A program made the position numbers and the translations under genes. A model generated the notes under the pieces. That model made no database searches. It was not told where the DNA came from and saw only the letters and a list, made by a program, of their open reading frames with translations. Positions 1 to 7,247 of a stretch of DNA of 13,524 nucleotides are shown piece after piece; the first letter of the stretch is position 1, and every line of letters begins with the position of its first letter. Source of the DNA: Prevotella sp. (GTDB lineage Bacteria > Bacteroidota > Bacteroidia > Bacteroidales > Bacteroidaceae); assembly GCA_017430675.1 (NCBI GenBank), contig JAFRMM010000069.1, positions 1-13,524 of the forward strand, in the 5' to 3' direction.

Positions 1-50
1 ACCTGAAGCAGAACGTGGCCGACCGCATCGCAGCCTGGCAGATGAAGTGA
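1..50 (+). CDS. 3' end of DUF3089-family hydrolase gene (partial, runs off the left edge)
   Basis: Reading in frame from base 3 gives the last 15 residues LKQNVADRIAAWQMK and a TGA stop at 48-50. The complete DUF3089 lipoprotein ending at 3634 finishes IRQNVADRIEAWQNK, so this is the tail of a paralogue lying upstream. The match also holds at DNA level and continues into the spacer after the stop. Only the tail is visible, so the presence of the catalytic serine, the signal peptide and the full length cannot be judged. The next gene, the MACPF lipoprotein, starts 46 bases later on the same strand and is probably co-transcribed. The family call rests on the match to the downstream copy. Confidence 0.75.
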   Translation, partial: LKQNVADRIAAWQMK

Positions 51-99
51 GCAGACCATACATTATATATTATAAGCACTAAACAACCGCAAGAATATG
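9..99 (+). repeat. Direct repeat, left copy (hydrolase 3' end plus spacer)
   Basis: Bases 9-99 correspond to 3593-3691. Both contain a near-identical hydrolase 3' end (CAGAACGTGGCCGACCGCA followed by matching codons), then an AT-rich spacer with the shared blocks TACATTATA, TATTATAA and CAAGAAT just before the next ATG. The two copies flank the MACPF and DUF3089 genes. The simplest reading is that the hydrolase gene and its trailing spacer were duplicated, with the MACPF gene lying between the copies. Confidence 0.7.
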
Positions 100-2517
100 A
101 ATAGAAGAAACGACAGATTCACGCTTCTGGCATCACTCTTGATGCTGGCATGGACGGCAGGCCTGACGCTGACCGCCTGCACGAGCAACGACGACAACGC
201 TGCTACGCCCGAAGAAAGCCAGGAGACTGTACTTACCCCCGGCGCACTCGACGTGGTGAACGGTCGGCTCTACAAGGTGATCCGTGTGGACAGCCTCGAC
301 AACTACCGTCTGCCCGTGAGTGCCCTGACAGATGTTGATGTGACCGTCACCCATGCCAGCGACTACTTCGGCGCACGGTTGGAGACGGCTGCCGACGGCC
401 AGAAGTACGTGACACTCTATCAGAAGAAGCCCATGACCAACGGCCTGTCGCTGGCTGCTATCCGCGTGTCGCCTAAGGGTGCTGCCAGTCAGTCGCGCAG
501 CGTGGTCTTCGTGTTCCGCGACCCGTCATTGTCCGTGGTCGATGACGACGGCGAGGTTATCATGAATGCCCAGGCGGCCCGAACCCGCGCCGCCTCGGAA
601 GGCGTACCGACGTCCGTCTACAGCCAGATAATCGGCCACGGCACCAATAGTTTCGGTGATTTCGGCAACCGCCAGTCGGTCATCTTCGCCTACGACGCCT
701 ACAAGGACCTCAGCCAGAAATACTTCGAGGTCTATGAGCAGGCGGGCGAAGGCACCTCGTTCGTTATCCAGCAGAACGACTACACCAAGACGTCTCAGGA
801 CCTGACCGCCACACTTGGCATCAACTTCAAGCATACCAAGGGTCCTAAGGTGGCAGGCGTTCCCACCGGCCTGACGCAGTGGGCGCTCGGTTTCCTCAGT
901 GCCCCGGCCCGCCCGGCATGGACGGGAACCATCAATCTTGGTATCACCGGCTCGCAGCAGAACGTCAATGACTATGAGTACTGCATGAGCCACTATCAGG
1001 TGAAGAAGGGTGACGCCCGCATCTATATGGACAAGTTCGACTTCATCAACAATAACATCACCCAGAGCAAGTGGACTACGCTGATGTCGCTGGTCGATGA
1101 GGACTTCGTCGACGAGGTGTGCTACACCAGCCCCACGAGTTTTAATCCGGAGGGCTTCTTCCAGGAATGGGGCACCGACATCATCACGCAGGGCACCTTC
1201 GGCGGCACCTATGACTACCTCTTTGCCCGCCGCCACAACATCTACGAGAGCGACATCAAGACCGATGCCCTCGTGCAACTCAAACGCACCAAAGGCACCT
1301 GGATGAACGCCCTGTTCGGCATCCCCGCCGACGGCTTCACCATCGACGGGACGGCCACCTACGCCCGCGACGACTATCACGAACTGTCAGGCTCGTGGGA
1401 GAGCGTTACCTACAGGGGTGGTGCCGACAGTTTCGAGAGTCCGGAGAAGTGGGCCGCAGGCTTCAGCAACACCGACAATTGGCGGCTCATCAGTTACCGA
1501 CTGGCTGACGAGAGCAGTTACACCGTGGCTGGCTATGACTACGATGCCGACGAGAGCAACTACACCTACCCCGTGGAACTGCTGGCCACGCAGTTGGTGG
1601 TGGGCTACCTGAAGATGAAGGAGAAACTGGGCGAGACACTCACCACCGCCGACTCCGCCGCCGTGGAGCGCGCCATGACCTGCATCAGCATGCTCTATCA
1701 GGCCAAGGACGACTACCTGATGGCCAACGGGCAGGCCGTGGGCGACCCGGGCCGCATCCTGCTGGCCGACATCCAGTTTGTGAAGGGCGGCTGGAACCAC
1801 GACACTGGCGAAGCGATCGGCCCCCGCGTGCTGACCGCCCCCTGGGGCACCAAGCGCATCTACTATCCGATGATGGAGAACGACAATGCCCTCTGCTATC
1901 GCGGCTACCCGCTCGACGTGGCCCAGAGTGCCTACCTGGTTGCCAAGAAGACCGACCAGACCAAGTATGAGTCTTATCAGTCGAAATGGCGCGACCTCTA
2001 TATCTATTATGCCCTCGACACGGAGAACAACTGCCCAGGTTTGGTGGACATCACAAGCATTGTGGACGGTTCCTACATGGACAGTCACTACCACCAATTG
2101 AACTACCAAAAGAGCGGCGAGACCGCTTTCACGAGCGATGACAATCTCGACGCATCCAACGTTGCCGGTTTCTTCGGCAAGGGCGAGGGCGGTTGGACGT
2201 TAGGCATCAAGAAGTATGACCCGGAGAAGAACAAACCAGAGGATAAGATCACAGCCGTGGCCGTCTATTGCCAGACGGAGTCAGACGGCATCAGCGGCAA
2301 CCTAAATACCAAACTGGTTCGAGGCTCTACTGGCGGCTCCGAATTACCGCCTTTTCCCACGGCGACACAGAAGCAGCGCTTCAATGACTTCTGGGCATCG
2401 GGAAAGTGGGCGGCAGAACTGACCCCGAAGGGCTATCCCTGCCTGCTCTGCAACACGGCCACACTGCCCATCACCAGCCTCAGCGAAATCACGCAACCCA
2501 AGCAATGGGGAAAGTAA
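97..2517 (+). CDS. MACPF-domain (perforin-fold) lipoprotein
   Basis: An 806-residue predicted lipoprotein with a MACPF domain, the fold of perforin, complement C9 and the secreted Bacteroidales antimicrobial toxins (BSAPs). The signal peptide ends in lipobox LTAC with Cys28. The acidic stretch after it (TSNDDN) resembles the Bacteroidetes surface-export signal, so an outer-surface location is likely. Residues ~45-150 look like a beta-rich N-terminal region. Residues ~175-480 carry the MACPF features: the domain start near IIGHGTNSFGDFG (178-190), the signature W358-G-T-D-I-x6-G-G370, and GGAD...W...LISY near 441-467. The family signature is [YW]-G-[TS]-H-[FY]-x6-G-G, so His is replaced by Asp here. 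The ~250-residue C-terminal part is not recognised; it includes a CLLC motif at 782-785. Membrane-inserting helices cannot be confirmed by eye. It precedes a hydrolase lipoprotein by 22 bases. Possible roles are toxin against related bacteria or host-directed pore-former; a non-lytic MACPF is also possible. Confidence 0.82.
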   Translation: MNRRNDRFTLLASLLMLAWTAGLTLTACTSNDDNAATPEESQETVLTPGALDVVNGRLYKVIRVDSLDNYRLPVSALTDVDVTVTHASDYFGARLETAADGQKYVTLYQKKPMTNGLSLAAIRVSPKGAASQSRSVVFVFRDPSLSVVDDDGEVIMNAQAARTRAASEGVPTSVYSQIIGHGTNSFGDFGNRQSVIFAYDAYKDLSQKYFEVYEQAGEGTSFVIQQNDYTKTSQDLTATLGINFKHTKGPKVAGVPTGLTQWALGFLSAPARPAWTGTINLGITGSQQNVNDYEYCMSHYQVKKGDARIYMDKFDFINNNITQSKWTTLMSLVDEDFVDEVCYTSPTSFNPEGFFQEWGTDIITQGTFGGTYDYLFARRHNIYESDIKTDALVQLKRTKGTWMNALFGIPADGFTIDGTATYARDDYHELSGSWESVTYRGGADSFESPEKWAAGFSNTDNWRLISYRLADESSYTVAGYDYDADESNYTYPVELLATQLVVGYLKMKEKLGETLTTADSAAVERAMTCISMLYQAKDDYLMANGQAVGDPGRILLADIQFVKGGWNHDTGEAIGPRVLTAPWGTKRIYYPMMENDNALCYRGYPLDVAQSAYLVAKKTDQTKYESYQSKWRDLYIYYALDTENNCPGLVDITSIVDGSYMDSHYHQLNYQKSGETAFTSDDNLDASNVAGFFGKGEGGWTLGIKKYDPEKNKPEDKITAVAVYCQTESDGISGNLNTKLVRGSTGGSELPPFPTATQKQRFNDFWASGKWAAELTPKGYPCLLCNTATLPITSLSEITQPKQWGK
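163..194 (+). repeat. Shared signal-peptide DNA segment, copy 1
   Basis: Thirty-two bases coding for the end of the signal peptide, the lipobox and the acidic start of the mature MACPF protein are identical to bases 2603-2634 in the next gene. Shorter blocks of similarity continue on both sides, although the mature proteins are unrelated. This looks like a shared or converted export module. Confidence 0.8.
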
Positions 2518-2539
2518 TAAACAGGCCAACGCTTAGTAT

Positions 2540-3634
2540 ATGATAAAAAGAACCAACATCCCACATTTTTTAGCATCGCTGCTAATGCTGACGGCGATAG
2601 GGCTGACGCTGACCGCCTGCACGAGCAACGACGATAACACTGCAGGAGGCCCGTTGGCAGAGGAAGTGGACAGACAGCCTGAGGTGGTGCGCCAGCAGAC
2701 GGGCATCGAGGTACTTTCGACAACGAAGATGGACTATGCCGACGGGCAGAACTGGGTGATGCGGTCTGAGACAACAGATAAGCTCGTCGACGTGTTCTAC
2801 CTCTATCCTACGCTCTATACCAAGCATGCCAGCACAGACCCCGATGTCTGCCAAGGATGGGATGAAGAGGTGTATGCGGCAGCAAAGGACAATGCGGGCA
2901 ACTACACGCTGGCGTTCCGGGAGTCGTGCAACGTCTTCGCTCCTTACTACCGTCAGATTGCCCTGCCGATGGACGAAGCCGTGGGCCGTCAGTACCAGAC
3001 CATCACCAACTATACGGCCACGAAAGACCCTACCGATGCCCTCGACTACTACTTTGAGCATCTGAACCAGGGCCGGCCCTTCATTCTGGCCGGACATTCG
3101 CAAGGTTCCAGCATCACCATCGCCCTGCTGGCAGGCTACTTTAAACAGCACCCTGAGTTGCTGAGCCGTATGGTGGCCGCCTACGCCGTAGGCTTCAGCG
3201 TGACTAAGGACTGGCTGGCAGCAAATCCTCATGTGCCGTTTGCCACAGGGGCTACCGACACGGGCTGCATCATCTCGTGGAACACCGAGGGTCCCGGCAA
3301 CCATGACCGCTACAACATCGTGGTCAGTCCCAGTGCCGTGAGCATCAACCCCCTCAGTTGGCATCTCAATGACACCCACGTCCCGGCCTCCGACAATCCT
3401 GGCTCCATCAATTACGCCACAGGCCAGGTGACCACTCCCGGTGTGGCCGATGCTCAGATTGATATGGAGCGTGGTGTGGTTGTTGTCACCACCACCAACC
3501 CCACCACGCAGGGCATGCCCGTTTACCATGAGCAGTTCGGCCCCGAGAGTTACCACAATCAGGACTATGCTTTCTTCTACAGCAGCATCCGCCAGAACGT
3601 GGCCGACCGCATCGAGGCGTGGCAGAACAAGTAA
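2540..3634 (+). CDS. DUF3089 alpha/beta-hydrolase lipoprotein
   Basis: A 364-residue predicted lipoprotein of the DUF3089 family, an alpha/beta-hydrolase-like group related to lipases and esterases whose substrates are mostly unknown. The lipobox is LTAC with Cys27, followed by TSNDDN, which suggests surface exposure. Early in the domain is DVFYLYPTLY (84-93). The nucleophile elbow is GHSQGS with Ser187. The family-typical end YHNQDYAFFYSSIRQNV (338-354) carries His339, the probable catalytic histidine. The acid residue is not certain. The length fits a complete domain. It starts 22 bases after the MACPF gene and 52 bases before the beta-helix gene. A paralogue ends at base 50, so the MACPF gene is bracketed by two hydrolases. 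The partner could modify lipids or polysaccharide to help or to limit the MACPF protein; this is inference from position only. Confidence 0.85.
   Translation: MIKRTNIPHFLASLLMLTAIGLTLTACTSNDDNTAGGPLAEEVDRQPEVVRQQTGIEVLSTTKMDYADGQNWVMRSETTDKLVDVFYLYPTLYTKHASTDPDVCQGWDEEVYAAAKDNAGNYTLAFRESCNVFAPYYRQIALPMDEAVGRQYQTITNYTATKDPTDALDYYFEHLNQGRPFILAGHSQGSSITIALLAGYFKQHPELLSRMVAAYAVGFSVTKDWLAANPHVPFATGATDTGCIISWNTEGPGNHDRYNIVVSPSAVSINPLSWHLNDTHVPASDNPGSINYATGQVTTPGVADAQIDMERGVVVVTTTNPTTQGMPVYHEQFGPESYHNQDYAFFYSSIRQNVADRIEAWQNK
2603..2634 (+). repeat. Shared signal-peptide DNA segment, copy 2
   Basis: Identical over 32 bases to 163-194 in the MACPF gene. It encodes the LTLTACTSNDD part of the signal peptide and lipobox. 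Confidence 0.8.
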
Positions 3635-3691
3635 CCTGCACGTACATTATACATATTATTATAAACTCTAAAAGACAACAAGAATTATGAA
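3593..3691 (+). repeat. Direct repeat, right copy (hydrolase 3' end plus spacer)
   Basis: Counterpart of bases 9-99. It holds the DUF3089 3' end, the AT-rich spacer (TACATTATA ... TATTATAA ... CAAGAAT) and the start codon of the next gene. The spacer is a few bases longer than the left copy. No Bacteroidetes TAnnTTTG element is visible in either spacer, so a separate promoter here is not supported. Confidence 0.7.
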
Positions 3692-6600
3692 GAAAAGATT
3701 ACTAACATTGACCCTCTTGCTGGCGGCGATAGTCAGCAGCGTTGGGGCGCAGACGCAGATATCCTCTGCAGCCGAATTTAGATCTTATGTCACTGATGGC
3801 AGTACGGGCAATTTCAAACTGACTGCTGATATTAACTTAGGCACTTGGACACCTCGAACGTTCAAGGGATTATTCGATGGCAATGGCCACACTATCACGA
3901 TTAAAGTGAGTGGAGCTGATAACTTAGGACTGTTCAGTGTGCTTAGTGGTGCAACGGTGACTAATTTGACAGTAAAAGGAACGGTTACAGCCGAATATTA
4001 CAATGCTGGAGGTATAGCCGGTAAGATGGATACCAAGTCTGTCATTAAGAATTGTAAGAGTTATGTCGATGTGACGCTTAAAGCCAGTAACGGAGAAAAT
4101 GGCGGTGGCATCGTAGGCAGTTGCTATGAGGGCTCAACTATTGAGAAATGCCGGGCTTACGGTACCATCACTACCCACACCGGCCTCTATCACACTGCAG
4201 GCGGCATAGCCGGTCAGATACAAAAAGGCAGTGGCGAGGCATGCACCATGAAAGACTGTTATTTTGGCGGTATTGTCGCTGGTCCTACCAATTACGTCGG
4301 TATGATTACAGGCAAAAAGGACAGCGAATCAACTATCAAGAACTGCACCTACAGCAGCCAGAACGCCAACGGTTTCAAAGCTATAGGCACCCCTCAGGGC
4401 AGTCAAGACGACTCGGCAAACGGCGTGGTAGCAACTAACGTAGAACCCACCAACGACGAGAACAACGAATCATCGGACACCGATACTCCAGAGGCCATCG
4501 ACACCTGGAGCCGCCTCTATGTGGCTATCAGCCGAAACAAAACCGCTATCCAACTGACTGCCAACGTAAAGTATGGCGAGGGCGAGGGCGCTCACGCCAA
4601 GAAGGCTCTGCCCGCCATTGCAGCCGACAAGGAAGTCACTATCTACTTGAGCGGACACACCATCGACGGTGACGGCAGCGTGCGCATCTTCGACAACCAG
4701 GGCACGCTGACCATCATGGGCGACGACGGCAAGATTATAAACGGCTACTCCACCGACAAGGGTGGTGCCATCGTGAACACCGGTACGCTGCGATTAAGCC
4801 AAGGCATTGTGTTCACAGGCAACAAGGCCCCCAAAGGCGGTGCCATCTGGCAAGGAGGCACGCTCGAAGTCACCGGCGAGGTCACTATCAAGGACAACAG
4901 CGAGACCAGCGGTTCAAGATTGAACAACGTCTATCTGCCTACGGATAAGGTCATCAGCGTGACGGGCAACATCAAAAATAGCGTCATCGGTGTTACGATG
5001 GAGAACGGCACAGGCGTGTTCACCAGCGGACTGGGAGCCCACATGACAGACACCAATATGGGCGACGATGCGGTCAGACAAATCTTCCCTGCCGACAACG
5101 ACACTTACGTCACTTCATACAACGGCCAGGAGGGAGCGATTGTTTCCTACGACGAACACGTATACACCGTAACGAGCGAGAGTGGACTGATAGATGCCAT
5201 CAAAGATGCGAATATTGAGAATATCATTGTGACGGAAGAAATTACAAGCAAGTTTAGTTTGCCAGACATCGCGGCCAGCCGTGAAGTAACGATTGACCTG
5301 AATGGCTTTGACCTCAGTAATGTGACGGTCACCAACTATGGTAAACTGACCTTGAAGAACAGCAGTTCGACACAGGCACACTTCGGACGCATCGTCAATC
5401 AAGATGGTGGTGTGCTGACCCTGAATGACACCTTCGCCATCCATGATAATAAAGACTTCAGTAATGGAGGAGGCATCTACAATAATGGCCAACTCTGGAT
5501 GATGGGCAACATCTCGCTTTTCGGCGATATGGCTGGTGGAAGCGGAATCTATAATGACGAACGTGGAACCATCAACGTGATGGGCAAACTGGATCTTAAC
5601 TGGGCAAGTAAGGAAACCCGCATCTATCAGGGCGGCACATTCAACATTTATGGACAGATCAACTGCAAACAACGATCCGTAGTGTATATACCCAGGAATC
5701 ACTATATCCACGTCTACACCGACCTGAGTGACTCCTACATCAGAATCTCCCGCGACGAAAAGGGCAACACCTTCACCAAGGGACTGGGAAAAAATTCGCC
5801 TGCACTGCTCCAGCTCGGCAAGCTTAACAAGGTGTTCTTTTTCGGAACAGGAGAACGCACCAGCGACCAGGCCTTTGTCATCAAAGATGGCGAAGTGACG
5901 AACCTCACATGCTACGATGACATCAGAGACATCAGAGACATGAACGCACTCGTCGAGGAGGCTTCGACGAAAACTCTTTCGCAGTATATGATCAGATTGG
6001 GCTATGATATCATTAATTATGATAACTGGAATCTGAAGAGTGAGTTCAGCAAGACTGTCTATATCGATCTGAACGGCTGTAACATCCAGAATCCCTATAT
6101 CATCAACACCGGCAATCTGACTATCTACAATAGTGGCATGGCTGACGGAACCCATGGTGTCCTCCAGAAAAACATTCAAAATCGTAAAGACGGTGGAGCC
6201 ATCATGAACTCGGGCACGCTGACCATCTGCGACGGCGTGACCTTCGCCGACAATAAAGCATGGAATAGCGGTGGTGCCATCTACAACAAGGCACAGCTAA
6301 ACATCGAGGGAAATGTCACCTTCACTGGTAACACAGCCGGAAACGGCGGCGCCATCTACAATGATGTTGACGGCATTGTGAACGCCAGCGGCAACGTCAT
6401 CTTCGCGGGCAACACTGCCACAAATAGTGGCAGTGGCAACAATATCTATCATGCTGGTAAGTCGTTCACATTTGCTGGCACCACTTCAGGCACTCAAGAG
6501 GGCGATGTCTTCCTGGGGAATGGCAAGACCATCCAGTTCCGCTCCGGCAATGCCGATGTCATCGTGAGCAAGTCAGACGACATCAAGGTGACGGGCGAGG

Positions 6601-7151
6601 GCGCGATGGTCAACTACGAGAGTGCCGACGACGTGCCCTGGCGGTTTGCTGCTTCGACAGCCAAGTCGCTTACTTTCACGGCCGGCCCTACATCTGTGGG
6701 CGGTAACTCCTTTAAGGACTTCAAGGTTTTGGAGGAAATAACCCTGCCCTCCACCATGAGCAATGTGGCAAGCACAGCATTCGTGGGCTGCGACAAGGTG
6801 ACGCGCCTCATCTTCAATCTCAAGAACCCCTCTAATCTCACATGGGACAACTACGAGGATAGTTTCTGGGAGGAAGGTGCCGACATGAGCGTCTATGTGG
6901 ACAAGAATTACCTCGCGGACTGGAAGGCCAAATTCCCCTACTGGTTCTTTGAGGATGTCAGCAGCCTGAACCTCGGCGAAGAGGAAGACCCGGAGAACGG
7001 CACCACAACCGGCATCCGCACCGTGGAGACGCAGTCCAACGGCCCTGCTGTCAGCGACGTGTGGTACACTATCGGCGGCCAGCGCCTTAACGGTCAGCCC
7101 ACTAAGCCCGGCCTGTATATCAACAATGGTAAGAAGGTAGTGATTAAATGA
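3687..7151 (+). CDS. Large secreted beta-helix repeat protein with Pmp-like motifs
   Basis: A 1154-residue secreted protein, probably an adhesin-like surface protein. It begins with a standard signal peptide cleaved near SVGA-QT (after residue 21). Residues ~100-235 carry GLUG-like repeats (GGIAGKM, GGIVGS, GGIAGQ). Three longer modules follow, opening with VTIYLSGHTI (~317), VTIDLNGFDL (~534) and VYIDLNGCNI (~791). They contain GGAI motifs (near 359, 384, 836, 862, 887) and FxxN motifs (FTGN 376, FADN 853, FTGN 879, FAGN 906), the paired signature of chlamydial Pmp beta-helices. Residues ~1000-1085 look like a short BspA-type leucine-rich segment (FKDFKVLEEITLPSTMSNVA). The protein ends WYTIGGQRLNGQPTKPGLYI...KKVVIK, a tail that recurs in the peptidase gene and may be an outer-membrane sorting signal. 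Composition is less GC-rich than its neighbours. No catalytic motif was seen. Confidence 0.8.
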   Translation: MKKRLLTLTLLLAAIVSSVGAQTQISSAAEFRSYVTDGSTGNFKLTADINLGTWTPRTFKGLFDGNGHTITIKVSGADNLGLFSVLSGATVTNLTVKGTVTAEYYNAGGIAGKMDTKSVIKNCKSYVDVTLKASNGENGGGIVGSCYEGSTIEKCRAYGTITTHTGLYHTAGGIAGQIQKGSGEACTMKDCYFGGIVAGPTNYVGMITGKKDSESTIKNCTYSSQNANGFKAIGTPQGSQDDSANGVVATNVEPTNDENNESSDTDTPEAIDTWSRLYVAISRNKTAIQLTANVKYGEGEGAHAKKALPAIAADKEVTIYLSGHTIDGDGSVRIFDNQGTLTIMGDDGKIINGYSTDKGGAIVNTGTLRLSQGIVFTGNKAPKGGAIWQGGTLEVTGEVTIKDNSETSGSRLNNVYLPTDKVISVTGNIKNSVIGVTMENGTGVFTSGLGAHMTDTNMGDDAVRQIFPADNDTYVTSYNGQEGAIVSYDEHVYTVTSESGLIDAIKDANIENIIVTEEITSKFSLPDIAASREVTIDLNGFDLSNVTVTNYGKLTLKNSSSTQAHFGRIVNQDGGVLTLNDTFAIHDNKDFSNGGGIYNNGQLWMMGNISLFGDMAGGSGIYNDERGTINVMGKLDLNWASKETRIYQGGTFNIYGQINCKQRSVVYIPRNHYIHVYTDLSDSYIRISRDEKGNTFTKGLGKNSPALLQLGKLNKVFFFGTGERTSDQAFVIKDGEVTNLTCYDDIRDIRDMNALVEEASTKTLSQYMIRLGYDIINYDNWNLKSEFSKTVYIDLNGCNIQNPYIINTGNLTIYNSGMADGTHGVLQKNIQNRKDGGAIMNSGTLTICDGVTFADNKAWNSGGAIYNKAQLNIEGNVTFTGNTAGNGGAIYNDVDGIVNASGNVIFAGNTATNSGSGNNIYHAGKSFTFAGTTSGTQEGDVFLGNGKTIQFRSGNADVIVSKSDDIKVTGEGAMVNYESADDVPWRFAASTAKSLTFTAGPTSVGGNSFKDFKVLEEITLPSTMSNVASTAFVGCDKVTRLIFNLKNPSNLTWDNYEDSFWEEGADMSVYVDKNYLADWKAKFPYWFFEDVSSLNLGEEEDPENGTTTGIRTVETQSNGPAVSDVWYTIGGQRLNGQPTKPGLYINNGKKVVIK
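4761..4910 (+). repeat. Pmp-like GGAI/FxxN repeat block, first module
   Basis: Within the beta-helix protein, residues ~359-408 alternate GGAI (359), FTGN (376) and GGAI (384) with GTL strands between them. The ~25-residue spacing fits one turn of a parallel beta-helix. Confidence 0.6.
5919..5936 (+). repeat. Short tandem repeat (9 bp x 2)
   Basis: GACATCAGA occurs twice in tandem and is followed by GACATGAAC, encoding DIRDIRDMN. It is in frame, so gain or loss of a unit would keep the reading frame. Confidence 0.7.
6192..6413 (+). repeat. Pmp-like GGAI/FxxN repeat block, third module
   Basis: Three successive GGAI motifs (residues ~836, 862, 887) alternate with FADN, FTGN and FAGN (~853, 879, 906) at about 26-residue spacing. 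This is the most regular repeat block of the beta-helix protein. Confidence 0.7.
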
Positions 7152-7178
7152 GAATAAGAACCCCATATATGCCCCTAT

Positions 7179-7204
7179 CCCCTGCTCTCAGCCGAGAGCA
7201 GGGG
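7179..7204 (+). terminator. Strong hairpin between beta-helix and lipoprotein genes (possible attenuator)
   Basis: An 11-bp perfect stem CCCCTGCTCTC / GAGAGCAGGGG closes on the four-base loop AGCC, 27 bases after the beta-helix stop and 43 bases before the ATG at 7248. No T-run follows, so it is not a classical intrinsic terminator. It could be a partial terminator, an mRNA processing or stability hairpin, or the boundary between two transcription units. No promoter element of the TAnnTTTG type was seen in the 96-base gap. Confidence 0.5.
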
Positions 7205-7247
7205 GATGGCATTGTGTGTGATGGGAGTGACGGGATTTCTGCAGAAT

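Noticed and set aside
526..1380. Long minus-strand open frame (284 codons) opposite the MACPF gene
   Set aside because: It is a shadow of GC-rich codon use on the plus strand; the peptide has low-complexity Val/Gly/Ala-rich composition and no domain, and the plus-strand gene is clearly real.
2582..3556. Minus-strand open frame (324 codons) opposite the DUF3089 gene
   Set aside because: Complete overlap with a gene carrying an intact GHSQGS motif and lipobox; the antisense product shows no recognisable features.
3635..3686. AT-rich spacer considered as a promoter for the beta-helix gene
   Set aside because: No TAnnTTTG element is present, and the same AT-rich sequence follows the upstream hydrolase copy, so repeat ancestry explains it.
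5115..6179. Minus-strand open frame (354 codons) inside the beta-helix gene
   Set aside because: Hydrophobic Val/Ile-rich product mirrors the repeated Asn/Asp/Thr codons on the plus strand; no signal peptide or domain.
7206..7247. Upstream in-frame ATG adding 14 residues to the unknown lipoprotein
   Set aside because: It would bury the signal peptide behind MALCVMGVTGFLQN and starts next to the hairpin; the ATG at 7248 matches the start of the next gene and gives a normal lipoprotein signal.
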